Assembly (NCBI RefSeq): GCF_900110835.1
Contig: NZ_FOJG01000002.1
Coordinates: 3,488,698 to 3,552,697 of the forward strand
DNA length: 64,000 bases
Direction: 5' to 3'
From: Chitinophaga arvensicola
GTDB taxonomy: Bacteria; Bacteroidota; Bacteroidia; Chitinophagales; Chitinophagaceae
Shown one piece after another: positions 16,526 through 25,536 of this stretch. The first letter of the stretch is position 1. Each line of letters opens with the position of its first letter. The position numbers and the translations under genes are program-made. The notes beneath the pieces were generated by a model, which was not told the origin of the DNA, did not search any database, and was given only the letters and a program-made list of their open reading frames with translations.

Positions 16526-19500
16526 CTAAAAGGATACATTCAGATTCAGTCCAAAGCTGCGTACTGCTGGTGGCAAACCGGCTTCTATGCCCTGGTAATT
16601 ACTGGTACCCAGCGCGGATTCAGGATCTATCGGCAACTTACGTTTATCCATGCCTGGTATATCCAGCAGTGATTTACCTCTGTACAGGAAGAACAGGTTA
16701 CGGGCGGTTAAGGAAATCCTGGCGCTTTTCACCAGCTTCTGATCAAAATTGAGATCATAACCAAAAGACAATTCTCTCAGGCGGAAGTTAGTAGCGCTGA
16801 AAGCAAAGAATTGCCCCCACGCATCACGACCACCCTGCGATACTTTTGTCCAGAATTCTTCTGCACTGATCGACTTTGCATTCTGGCTGCCATCGGCGAG
16901 CACGCCCGGCAGCACCAGTCCGCCATCCCTGTATTTAGTAGTGTAATCCGCTACGCCGTAAGAGGCCAGCAGGGCGTCTGTTCCGGATACCATGATACCG
17001 CCTACACGGCCATCGATCAGGAAAGACATACTGAATCTTTTGTATTGTAACTGGTTGTTCCAGCCCAAAGTATAATCAGGATTGAAATTACCGAGATACT
17101 GGTTTTGTGCCACTACCGGTAAACCATCTGTACCAATGAGATACTGACCAGTCTTTGCATCTTTCTGCCAGGCGTATCCATACAGATCGCCATAACGGCC
17201 ACCGGTTCTTACCTGTACTGTAGCGAAGTTGGTGGCATTCGACAGATTGATCTGGTTAACGCCGTCTTTCAGGTATAACACCTCGTTGCGGTTGGTGGCG
17301 AAGTTCACATTGGTATTCCAGGTGAAATCGCTCCGCTTCACCGGGGTAGCAGACAACATCACTTCCAATCCTTTGTTCTGCACATTACCAGCATTGATAT
17401 ACTGGAGATCAAAGCCACTGGCCTGCGGCAAACCGATACGCAGCAACTGGTTGATGGTATTATTTTTATACACCGATGCATCCAGTCCTAAGCGGCCATC
17501 CAGAAACTTCCACTCCAGCCCTAATTCCCAGGATTTGGTTTGCTCCGGTTTCAGGTTATAAATTGATTTGGTGTTATCCCTGGATACAAATCCTCCACCC
17601 GCTCCGGGGCTATAGTAGTAAGCCTGCAGCAACATGTAAGGATCGGCATCATTACCCACTTGTGTGTACGCGCCGCGTACTTTACCAAACGTAACCCAGG
17701 AAGGCATTTTTACCATCTCCGAAATAACTGCCGACAAACCTACCGATGGATAGAAGTAGCTGTAAGGACTGGGTAAAGTAGATGACCAGTCGTTACGTGC
17801 ACTCACATCCAGGTAGAGATACTGTCTGAAATCCAGCTGGGCATTACCATATACGGATTGTATTTCTTTACGTATAGTCGTATTCGTAACGGCAGGAGCA
17901 GATGCAAAAGACAGGTTAAAACGGTTAGGAATGCTAAGTCCATTCGCCAGCGCCTGTGAATTATAGCCTTTACTGGTAAGAATACTTCCTCCAATATTAT
18001 AGCTTACATGAAAATCTTCTGATACTTTATTGCTACCGGATAACAACAGGTCCATGTTACGTTCCCAGTGATTTACATAAGCCTCCAGGTAACGGCCGCC
18101 GGGTTGTACCGGGAAGGCAACGGTACCATTGTAATAGGACGCCGTGATCTTGTCGTCATAACGGTCAAGGCTATACCGGCCTTGTAAACTGAGCCAGTCG
18201 GTGAGCCGGTATTTGGCAGATCCCATCAGCATAATGCGGTTACGGGATTCATCTACCTGGTTGCGGTTTACTTCCCAGTAAGGATTCTGGAAGGTAGTGG
18301 AAGTGGTCCAGTACTTAGGAAACGGCTGGCCGTTCGCATCGATTCCTTCATAATTCTTCAGGGAATCTTTGCTCAGGTCACGCGGCATCAGGTAAGCTTC
18401 ATTGGCAATACCCTGATCACCGAGACGTGGCTTATTCTTAATCTCCTGGCTGATGTAGGTGAGTTTTACGTCCGTTGTTAAACGGGGTAATACTTCGGCG
18501 GCTACGCGCATATTCAGCGTATTTCTATCCATTCTGTTCTTCGGAATAATGCCGGTAATAGCATTATTGGTGTAAGATGCATATCCTCGTAACTTGTCGT
18601 TGCCGCCCGAAATATCAATGGAATTATTCACTGCTGTTCCGGTGTTAAAAAAACTTCTCACGTTATCGGAATAGGTTTGTCCGGGTGCGCCCCAGCTGGC
18701 GGCGGCTCGGGTACCGGCTTGTCCTTTGTTACCAGCACCATAGGTATTCTGGAATTTCATCAGCATATTCGGCTGATCCATCGATACGCCACCATTATAG
18801 TTAACAGCCAGCTTACCGCTTTTACCGCTTTTGGTGGTAATAATGATAGCGCCGTTGGCGGCACGGCTACCGTATAAAGCAGCAGCGGCAGGACCTTTCA
18901 GTACGTTGATAGATTCCACATCCTGCGGGTTCACACTGGCTGCGCCATCACTACCGGAATAGCCACTGCTGGTGCTTTTAGGCTGTGTGCCAATGGTATT
19001 GGCAGATCCACCACCACCTTTCTCGGTAGACATGGTATTATCTATCGGTACGCCATCTACCACGATCAACGCATTATTATTTCCGCTGATAGAACGGTTA
19101 CCGCGTAATACCACACGTACAGCGCCACCAGGGCCGGAAGCCGCCGGTGTAATCACTGCGCCGGCCACTTTACCACTGAGGGTATTCATGATGTTGGCGC
19201 TCGGATCTTTTACAGTATTAATTTTGGCATTGTCCAGTTGTTGTGTGGCATAGCCCAGGGAGCGGGTTTTCCGCTCAATACCCAGCGCGGTAACCACTAC
19301 TTCGTTCAAACCGGTGGAACTTTGTTGCAACGATACATCGATGGTCGTTTGTGCATGTACAGGTAATTCCTGTTTATCATATCCTACGTAGGTAAACACC
19401 AGTATATTACCGGTGGTGGCGGAAATGGCATATTTTCCGTCCACATCTGTACTCACTCCTCTGGTGGTACCTTTAACACTTACAGTAACGCCGGGAAGTG

Positions 19501-19630
19501 GCGCTTTGGAAGCAGCGTCGCGAACTACGCCCTTCAGGGATAATTGATCTTGTGCGGATAGCTGCCAAGGCAAGGCAATAAGCATGAATAGGAAATACAG
19601 GTGTAGCTTGTGGCTAATACAGCTTCTCAT
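16526..19630 (-). CDS. SusC-family TonB-linked receptor (locus 2, GalNAc operon)
   Basis: A 1034-residue barrel with signal peptide ending LSAQ, a carboxypeptidase-D-like domain (LKGVVRDAASKAPLPGV), the linker VVVTALGIERKTRSLGYA, a plug with VLKGPAAAALYGSRAANGA, and C-terminal SFGLNLNVSF. The TALGI-R-SLGYA linker marks the SusC subset that pairs with SusD-like_2 proteins. There is no STN domain, so control is more likely by the divergent LacI regulator (19769) than by sigma/FecR. It is the first gene of the operon susC-susD-esterase-GH109-nagB-nagA. Confidence 0.94.
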   Translation of the reverse strand: MRSCISHKLHLYFLFMLIALPWQLSAQDQLSLKGVVRDAASKAPLPGVTVSVKGTTRGVSTDVDGKYAISATTGNILVFTYVGYDKQELPVHAQTTIDVSLQQSSTGLNEVVVTALGIERKTRSLGYATQQLDNAKINTVKDPSANIMNTLSGKVAGAVITPAASGPGGAVRVVLRGNRSISGNNNALIVVDGVPIDNTMSTEKGGGGSANTIGTQPKSTSSGYSGSDGAASVNPQDVESINVLKGPAAAALYGSRAANGAIIITTKSGKSGKLAVNYNGGVSMDQPNMLMKFQNTYGAGNKGQAGTRAAASWGAPGQTYSDNVRSFFNTGTAVNNSIDISGGNDKLRGYASYTNNAITGIIPKNRMDRNTLNMRVAAEVLPRLTTDVKLTYISQEIKNKPRLGDQGIANEAYLMPRDLSKDSLKNYEGIDANGQPFPKYWTTSTTFQNPYWEVNRNQVDESRNRIMLMGSAKYRLTDWLSLQGRYSLDRYDDKITASYYNGTVAFPVQPGGRYLEAYVNHWERNMDLLLSGSNKVSEDFHVSYNIGGSILTSKGYNSQALANGLSIPNRFNLSFASAPAVTNTTIRKEIQSVYGNAQLDFRQYLYLDVSARNDWSSTLPSPYSYFYPSVGLSAVISEMVKMPSWVTFGKVRGAYTQVGNDADPYMLLQAYYYSPGAGGGFVSRDNTKSIYNLKPEQTKSWELGLEWKFLDGRLGLDASVYKNNTINQLLRIGLPQASGFDLQYINAGNVQNKGLEVMLSATPVKRSDFTWNTNVNFATNRNEVLYLKDGVNQINLSNATNFATVQVRTGGRYGDLYGYAWQKDAKTGQYLIGTDGLPVVAQNQYLGNFNPDYTLGWNNQLQYKRFSMSFLIDGRVGGIMVSGTDALLASYGVADYTTKYRDGGLVLPGVLADGSQNAKSISAEEFWTKVSQGGRDAWGQFFAFSATNFRLRELSFGYDLNFDQKLVKSARISLTARNLFFLYRGKSLLDIPGMDKRKLPIDPESALGTSNYQGIEAGLPPAVRSFGLNLNVSF

Positions 19631-19768
19631 ACACTATGAATTTTTATGGTGATCCTGGTTGGTAATTGTGAACCTAAAATACACCCGATGAATCCTTTAA
19701 CAAGAAAATTCACCGAGAACGTTACCGATTCATTATATTTAACTATTCCAACCAGACCTGTAAGAAGA

Positions 19769-20782
19769 ATGCGCCGACACTATGCTACCATAAAAGATAT
19801 TGCTCATGCGTTGAATATCTCCGTTTCTACTGTTTCAAGAGCGTTGAGAGATACGTATGATGTAAGTGCAGACACCCGGAAGATGGTGCTGGAAATGGCT
19901 ACCCAATTGAATTACAAGCCCAACTTCAATGCTACCGGTCTTGTAAAAAACAGTACGCATAACCTGGCAGTCATCCTGCCGGCTATCACCAATTATTATT
20001 TCTCCACTGTTTTCACCGGTATTCAGGAGGTAGCTTACAGCCATAATTATAACATCATTTTATATGTGACCAACGATGACGCTGCACGTGAACTGAACAT
20101 CATCCGCAATTTATCACTCAGCAGTCTCGATGGCCTGCTGGTATCAGTTTCCTCGCAAGCCGGCTCCTGTGAACATTTCCAGGAAATCATCGACGACGGT
20201 ATTCCCGTGGTTTTCTTCGACCGTGTAGCAGATATTACTACTTCAAAAGTGATGCAGGATGATTATAACGGTGCGTTTGAAGCCACCGAGCATCTCATCT
20301 CCAACGGATATAAAAAAATTGCACATATCGCAGGGCCGGAGGGACTTACCTTTACTACCAGCCGCCTAAACGGTTATCTCGATGCGTTGCGCAAACACAA
20401 TATGCCGATTCGCAAAAAATGGATCCTGCATTCCGGCTTCTCACAGGAATGTGGCGAAAATGACCTGGAGAAATTGTGGAAACTGAATGATAAACCGGAT
20501 GCGATATTTTCGGTGAACGACCGCAAAGCCGTAGGGGTGATTGTGGCTTTAAAGCGGAAAAATATTGTAGTAGGGAAAGAAGTGGGTGTGATCGGTTTCA
20601 CGAATGACCCTATGTCTGCGATCATCTCCCCTTCCCTCAGCACTATTGCTGAACCAGCTTTTGAAATAGGAAAGAAAAGCTGCCAGTTACTACTCCAACA
20701 TATTAAAAAGAAAAACTTTATACCGGAAGAAATTATACTGCCCGGAAAATTGATTATCCGGGAAAGCAGTATACGCTCTTAA
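19769..20782 (+). CDS. LacI-family transcriptional regulator
   Basis: A 337-residue regulator. The DNA-binding helix-turn-helix begins a few residues after the start (ATIKDIAHALNISVSTVSRAL), with hinge YKPNFNATGLV, and the periplasmic-binding-like sensor domain follows (AVILPAITNYYFSTVFTGIQEVA...FDRV...GVIGFTND). I chose ATG 19769, which follows AGAAG and gives normal LacI length and register; the frame is open to 19646 but that would add 41 unconserved residues. It is divergent from the GalNAc-locus SusC, so it probably represses that operon until a sugar phosphate or amino sugar is present. Confidence 0.9.
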   Translation: MRRHYATIKDIAHALNISVSTVSRALRDTYDVSADTRKMVLEMATQLNYKPNFNATGLVKNSTHNLAVILPAITNYYFSTVFTGIQEVAYSHNYNIILYVTNDDAARELNIIRNLSLSSLDGLLVSVSSQAGSCEHFQEIIDDGIPVVFFDRVADITTSKVMQDDYNGAFEATEHLISNGYKKIAHIAGPEGLTFTTSRLNGYLDALRKHNMPIRKKWILHSGFSQECGENDLEKLWKLNDKPDAIFSVNDRKAVGVIVALKRKNIVVGKEVGVIGFTNDPMSAIISPSLSTIAEPAFEIGKKSCQLLLQHIKKKNFIPEEIILPGKLIIRESSIRS

Positions 20783-20790
20783 GCGTATAC
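20769..20790 (+). terminator. Terminator hairpin over the lacI-type stop codon
   Basis: Perfect 8-bp arms GTATACGC (20769-20776) and GCGTATAC (20783-20790) enclose TCTTAA, which contains the stop codon. A T-rich tract follows at 20801-20815. Confidence 0.6.
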
Positions 20791-20830
20791 CCTTTCCCGT
20801 TATTATTATTTTTTTGGGAAGATGACTACC

Positions 20831-21622
20831 TTATTTTTCCTTTCCCGGTAATTCGGCCTCATTACGCAGTTTCACCGGTTTTTCCGAACGTGATCTTGCT
20901 TTCAGGTTGAGTACCTCGATAAATACAGAGAAGGCCATTGCAAAATAAATATAGCCTTTGGGAATATGCTGATCAAAGCTTTCTGCGATCAGCGACACAC
21001 CTATCAGCAACAGGAACGACAGTGCCAGCATTTTCACCGTAGGATGCTTGTTCACAAAGTTACTGATGGACTCAGAAGCCAGCAGCATCACGCCCACAGA
21101 CACTACTACCGCGGCAATCATGATCTCCACATGATCGGCCATACCCACTGCCGTAATCACGGAATCCAGTGAAAATACAATATCGAGCAAAAGGATCTGC
21201 AGGATGACCTGGGCAAATTTCATGGTTTTAGCCTTTGCGGAATCATGCTCCGCTCCCTCCAGTTTCTCGTGAATTTCTGCGGTACTTTTGTAGATCAGGA
21301 ACAAACCTCCCACCAGCAAAATCAGGTCTCTGCCGGAAATAGCGGTCTTCTCCAGCCATTCCGGATCGTTTACACCTATCCAGGCGCCAACATTGAAAAG
21401 CGGTGTGGTGAGCGACATGATCCAGCTGATCGACAACAGTAATAAGATACGGACAAACATGGCAAGACCAAGCCCAAGGCGGCGCGCCTTCTTTTGTTTA
21501 TCTGCCGGCAGCTTCCCGGCCAGGATTGAGATAAACACAATATTATCGATCCCAAGGACAATTTCCAGGGCAGTTAACGTTAACAGGCTTATCAGCGAGT
21601 CAACGGTAAGCAGGTGTTCCAT
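20831..21622 (-). CDS. TerC-family integral membrane protein
   Basis: A 263-residue protein with about seven membrane helices and the two acidic TerC motifs EIVLGIDN (about 20-27) and DIVFSLDS (about 148-155). The Asp residues within helices are thought to handle metal ions; characterised relatives export manganese or contribute to tellurite resistance. The C-terminus is basic and soluble. It stands alone, convergent with the LacI gene and divergent from the desaturase. No recognisable metal riboswitch was seen in the 186 bp upstream. Confidence 0.9.
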   Translation of the reverse strand: MEHLLTVDSLISLLTLTALEIVLGIDNIVFISILAGKLPADKQKKARRLGLGLAMFVRILLLLSISWIMSLTTPLFNVGAWIGVNDPEWLEKTAISGRDLILLVGGLFLIYKSTAEIHEKLEGAEHDSAKAKTMKFAQVILQILLLDIVFSLDSVITAVGMADHVEIMIAAVVVSVGVMLLASESISNFVNKHPTVKMLALSFLLLIGVSLIAESFDQHIPKGYIYFAMAFSVFIEVLNLKARSRSEKPVKLRNEAELPGKEK

Positions 21623-21691
21623 AATTGACAGTTATATAGGTTATGTATGTGCAAACCCGAATATACTTCCTTTTTAGATAGTGATGAAATC

Positions 21692-21718
21692 TTGCTAAAC
21701 ACCTGCTAAATACTTTTG
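21692..21718 (+). promoter_or_regulatory. Candidate promoter of the fatty-acid desaturase gene
   Basis: TTG at 21692-21694, a 16-nt spacer and a consensus TACTTTTG at 21711-21718. The spacer is slightly short for the Bacteroidota consensus. It predicts a leader of about 85 nt before the ATG at 21809. Confidence 0.45.
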
Positions 21719-21808
21719 TCGTAGATTACATCCATATACAACGATCAGCACTTCTCCCCTCCTGCTTATTTTCTGTATCCGACACTGTTTTCTGATTAAA
21801 ATAATAAT

Positions 21809-22909
21809 ATGAAAAAAGATGAATGGCACATTGTGCGCTTTGCTTCGCGCGGCAATAACAGCTTTATAGAATCGGCCAAGGCCGCTGTGCAGGATTATTT
21901 TTCCACTAATAATATCACTGTGTATGCCAACAGGGAAATGTGGATTAAAACAATTGTCATGCTTGCCCTATACTTCGTACCCTATACTTTAATGGTTACC
22001 GGCCTCGGCGCCGGGAATGTATGGATCTATCTCGGACTATGGCTGCTCACCGGTCTGGGCGTTACCGGCATCGGCGCGTCTATTATGCACGACGCCAACC
22101 ATGGTTCCTTCTCCCCGAAAAAAAGTATCAACAACATCATCGGCCACGTGCTTGAAATCATCGGCGGATATGCACCTACCTGGAAAATACAGCACAACGT
22201 ACTGCATCATACCTATACCAATGTACAGGGCCTTGATGAGGATATCGACAGCATTAAATACCTGCGTTTCTCCCCTAACCAGCCACGACACTGGTATCAC
22301 CGCTACCAGCACATGTACGCCTGGGGATTTTATATGCTGATGACTTTGTTCTGGATGACCGCCAAAGATTATCTGCAGGTAATCCGTTACAAAAGTCATG
22401 GTTTACTTTCCAAACAGAAAGTTACCCTGAAACAGGCCATGTTCCGGATTTCCCTGTTTAAAGTTGTTTACTACGGATATATCCTCGTATTACCACTGAT
22501 CTTTTCCGGTATGCCCTGGTATTGGGTGCTGACCGGCTTCTTCCTGATGCACTTTACCGCCGGATTACTCCTGGCCTGCATCTTTCAACCGGCACACGTA
22601 ATGGCATCCTCCGGATACGCCATGCCCGATGAAGAAAGAAAAATGCAGGATAGCTGGGCGGTGCACGAAATGGAAAATACCACCAACTATGCACCGCGCA
22701 GCCGCGTACTTTCCTGGTGTATAGGTGGCTTAAATTACCAGATCGAACATCACCTGTTTTCCGGTATCTGCCACGTACACTACCGCAAACTGGCGCCTAT
22801 TATCCGCGAACAGGCGGCTGCCTTCAATGTACCTTACCAGGTGCAACCTACTTTCGTCCGCGCCCTCCGGGAACACGCACGGATGCTGAAACAACTGGGT
22901 CGTCATTAA
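21809..22909 (+). CDS. Membrane fatty-acid desaturase
   Basis: A 366-residue di-iron desaturase with the three His boxes HDANHG (about 95-100), HNVLHHTYTN (about 132-141) and QIEHHLF (about 311-317), set between hydrophobic helices. A Gln-x-x-His-His third box is typical of front-end (delta-5/6 type) desaturases, here without a fused cytochrome b5 domain. It introduces a double bond into membrane acyl chains, using an electron donor encoded elsewhere. It is monocistronic and followed by a strong GC hairpin. Confidence 0.92.
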   Translation: MKKDEWHIVRFASRGNNSFIESAKAAVQDYFSTNNITVYANREMWIKTIVMLALYFVPYTLMVTGLGAGNVWIYLGLWLLTGLGVTGIGASIMHDANHGSFSPKKSINNIIGHVLEIIGGYAPTWKIQHNVLHHTYTNVQGLDEDIDSIKYLRFSPNQPRHWYHRYQHMYAWGFYMLMTLFWMTAKDYLQVIRYKSHGLLSKQKVTLKQAMFRISLFKVVYYGYILVLPLIFSGMPWYWVLTGFFLMHFTAGLLLACIFQPAHVMASSGYAMPDEERKMQDSWAVHEMENTTNYAPRSRVLSWCIGGLNYQIEHHLFSGICHVHYRKLAPIIREQAAAFNVPYQVQPTFVRALREHARMLKQLGRH

Positions 22910-22912
22910 AGC

Positions 22913-22948
22913 AAACGGGGGTGTGCCGCTATCGGTACACCCCCGTTT
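22913..22948 (+). terminator. Bidirectional terminator hairpin
   Basis: 12-bp arms AAACGGGGGTGT (22913-22924) and ACACCCCCGTTT (22937-22948) lie between the convergent desaturase and DUF3823 genes, 3 nt after the desaturase stop codon. Confidence 0.75.
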
Positions 22949-22963
22949 AAAAAATGATGCAAA

Positions 22964-23683
22964 CTAGGGCAGCTGCACCTGTATCTCTTCAGAAAAATTA
23001 TATTGTTTGTAACTATCATCCACCCGCGCACCCACACGTGCAAAAAACACCCTGCCTGCTTTTATATCCGGTACCCTGATTTCAAAAGTCTGCTGCGCAA
23101 TGGCATCCGACCAGTTGGCTTCTATCTTCTGCATAGTTTTATCAGAAGTATATTGTGGAATCGTAGCACCATTACCTACATACTTTGTTACGTTTACAAA
23201 CGACTGCACATCCAGCAGCCGGGGTAAATTTTCCGTGACCGGCGCCTGTATTTTAAACGTCATCACCAGCGTAGTGCCTTCAAAGCGATGTGCCAGGTTC
23301 ACAATTTTCAGATACGGTGTTACGGCAATATCATGTGTATTGTTGCCCTTATTGATATCCAGTTCTACACCAGCCACCGGCCAGAAAGGTCCACCCATGG
23401 GCGTTACCCGGTAATGCCCGGCAAACAGTTGCGTATCTTCAAAAGTACCGTCATCTTTTGAAGGAATTGTTTGGGGAGATGGGGTAGCGCTCCAGCTCAG
23501 CTCTTCCAGCTTGATCTGGATACCAGCCGTTTCTGTCAGGAAATTACCATTCTTAGGATCTGTTTTATCCAGGATCCGTCCTTTAAAGGCGGCGTTGGGA
23601 CCGGGATAGTTGTCGGTTTTGGAACAGGAAGCGATGGACAATGCGAGCAAACCAATCAGCAAACCTTTTATTATCTTTTGCAT
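22964..23683 (-). CDS. DUF3823-type SusD-linked lipoprotein (locus 3)
   Basis: A 239-residue lipoprotein (lipobox IASC, Cys20) with two beta-sandwich segments: an N-terminal FKGRILDKTDP...GIQIKLEEL carboxypeptidase-regulatory-like part and a C-terminal part ending VDDSYKQYNFSEEIQV. The layout and its position 16 bp downstream of susD match the DUF3823 group, which takes the SusE/F place as an auxiliary surface binding protein. Its ligand is unknown. Confidence 0.82.
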   Translation of the reverse strand: MQKIIKGLLIGLLALSIASCSKTDNYPGPNAAFKGRILDKTDPKNGNFLTETAGIQIKLEELSWSATPSPQTIPSKDDGTFEDTQLFAGHYRVTPMGGPFWPVAGVELDINKGNNTHDIAVTPYLKIVNLAHRFEGTTLVMTFKIQAPVTENLPRLLDVQSFVNVTKYVGNGATIPQYTSDKTMQKIEANWSDAIAQQTFEIRVPDIKAGRVFFARVGARVDDSYKQYNFSEEIQVQLP

Positions 23684-23699
23684 GACTTCTTTTTTTGAA

Positions 23700-25526
23700 T
23701 TAATAGTTCGGGTTATTGGGATACAGATGAGGGTTCTTTCCTAATTCGCCTCCCGGTAATGGTTCGTAATAAAAACGTTTATCAAAAGTGTAGGGACGTT
23801 GAAAAGTTTCCAGCTCCCGGAGGAAAATAAATTTCTTTTCATCATTCAGATAGTAAGGCAGCAAAGCATGAAACCGGGTATTATCCAGGATCCTGTCGCC
23901 GATTCGCCAGCGCCGGATATCCCACCAGTATTGCTTTTCAAATGCCAGTTCCTTACAGCGTTCGTTGCGGATGGAGTCGATGGTCACCGGGCCTGATAAG
24001 GGCGCCGCGCCTGCCCGATCACGGATCTTATTAATAATGGCAGTCGCATCACCGCTATTCCCCAGTTCCATTGCCGCCTCCGCCCGATTCAGCAATACTT
24101 CTGCATAACGTAGGTCTATCCAGCTTTGCGTACTTTTATACAGGCCACAATCCGCCATCGGTTTATTGTAGTCGATGTATTTCCTTACATAAAAACCAGT
24201 ACGGGTGGTATTGTCACCGTCGGTGCTTACACCGGTAAAGCCGATCACACGACGGCCGGTCACCTCCGGCCACAGCACATTCGTATTATTGGCCAGGTGG
24301 CGGAAAGGCATATTGGGTGGATTCACGCCCAGTTCTGCTTCGGCACTGCCGCTGAAATGCTCATAAATACCACGTTGCGTATCAAAGGTCAGTCCGCGTA
24401 AAGTAGCTCCGGGAAAGTAAACGGTGGCCAGCAGGCGCGGTTCCAGTCCCTGCATAATTTCAGCCGGATTATTGAAGCGGCGGGGCGTTCCATCCGGGTT
24501 CACGATGGGCAACGGACCAGTAAAACGTTCTACCAGTTCCAGTGTAGGATAAGCGCGCGACAATCCATCTGCGGTCATGTAACGGCAGGTCATGGTAGCA
24601 TCCCAGCTGTGGGCAGTATTGCTTGTCAGAGAATAATCCCTCGCAAGAATAGTTTCATTACTGGAAGCATCGAGAAAGAGGTCGGTATAGTTCTTTACTT
24701 TATCGTCCATCTTTCTGGTGTACAAGTCATAATGTCCTTCCAGTAAGTGCGCTGCATCCCAGACCTGTTTAAAAAAGCGGGCTGCTTCGGATGCAGGGAT
24801 ACCAACAAAACCCTTTTCCCTGGCTTCTCCGTCTACATAATTCACCGCGCCATATTTGGCGATACTGCCGGCATAAAGCATGGCGCGGGATTTCAGCGCC
24901 GCTGCCACATATTTATTGGCACGTCCACGCTGACTGGTTTCCGGCAGCAGCAGTGCTGCACTATCCAGGTCGCAGGCCACAAAATTCCATACATCCAGCT
25001 CTTTATCTCTTGGCACCTGCAATTGCTCCATCGGTGTACGATAGTCCTGTACTACTTTGATAATGGGTATGCCCCCATATCTCTTCACCAGCGCGAAATA
25101 GAAATAAGCCCTGGAGAAATATGCCTCGCCCAGCCATTGCCTCACCTTTGCAGGATCAAAGTTAGCCGCGTACTTCGGCAACGTGGACATCAGGTAATTT
25201 ACATTCCGGATGTTGTCGTAAGGCCAATAACCAAAGCCATAGGCACCTTCGCCCAGGCTGCCGTAGGGCCCCGACAGTTCCCCGCAAAGCGCACCGGGAT
25301 GCCAGAAATGTTCCCAGCCCCGGTTAAAGCCGCCATCATTATTGCGGTAATAAAAATCTTCTATCGGCAATGCCTTGTACAGCGTGGCCAGGTAGGAGTT
25401 AACTCCATTCTCGGTAGAAAATACATCCTCATCCTGGATGATGTTCAATGGTTTTACATCCAGCTTATTACAGGCGAAAAGAACGCCTGCTATCCCTAAA
25501 ACAATGAAGTATTTTATGCTGTTCAT
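23700..25526 (-). CDS. SusD/RagB-family lipoprotein (locus 3)
   Basis: A 608-residue lipoprotein (lipobox LFAC, Cys19) with SusD landmarks: the N-terminal DVFSTENGVNSYLATLYKALP, EAYFSRAYFYFALVKRYGGIPII, the TPR stretch KYVAAALKSRAMLYAGS, and the C-terminal YAEVLLNRAEAAMELG and KELAFEKQYWWDIRRWR. It is the binding partner of the STN-type SusC 10 bp upstream. The substrate is not evident, since no glycosidase is encoded in this locus. Confidence 0.93.
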   Translation of the reverse strand: MNSIKYFIVLGIAGVLFACNKLDVKPLNIIQDEDVFSTENGVNSYLATLYKALPIEDFYYRNNDGGFNRGWEHFWHPGALCGELSGPYGSLGEGAYGFGYWPYDNIRNVNYLMSTLPKYAANFDPAKVRQWLGEAYFSRAYFYFALVKRYGGIPIIKVVQDYRTPMEQLQVPRDKELDVWNFVACDLDSAALLLPETSQRGRANKYVAAALKSRAMLYAGSIAKYGAVNYVDGEAREKGFVGIPASEAARFFKQVWDAAHLLEGHYDLYTRKMDDKVKNYTDLFLDASSNETILARDYSLTSNTAHSWDATMTCRYMTADGLSRAYPTLELVERFTGPLPIVNPDGTPRRFNNPAEIMQGLEPRLLATVYFPGATLRGLTFDTQRGIYEHFSGSAEAELGVNPPNMPFRHLANNTNVLWPEVTGRRVIGFTGVSTDGDNTTRTGFYVRKYIDYNKPMADCGLYKSTQSWIDLRYAEVLLNRAEAAMELGNSGDATAIINKIRDRAGAAPLSGPVTIDSIRNERCKELAFEKQYWWDIRRWRIGDRILDNTRFHALLPYYLNDEKKFIFLRELETFQRPYTFDKRFYYEPLPGGELGKNPHLYPNNPNY

Positions 25527-25536
25527 GGTTGTCGGT

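Noticed and set aside
19646-19768. N-terminal extension of the LacI-type regulator
   Set aside because: The 41 added residues are unlike LacI proteins, and the start at 19769 places the helix-turn-helix in its usual position.
21623-21808. Manganese riboswitch upstream of the TerC gene
   Set aside because: TerC relatives can be under yybP-ykoY control, but I could not find its conserved loops in this spacer.
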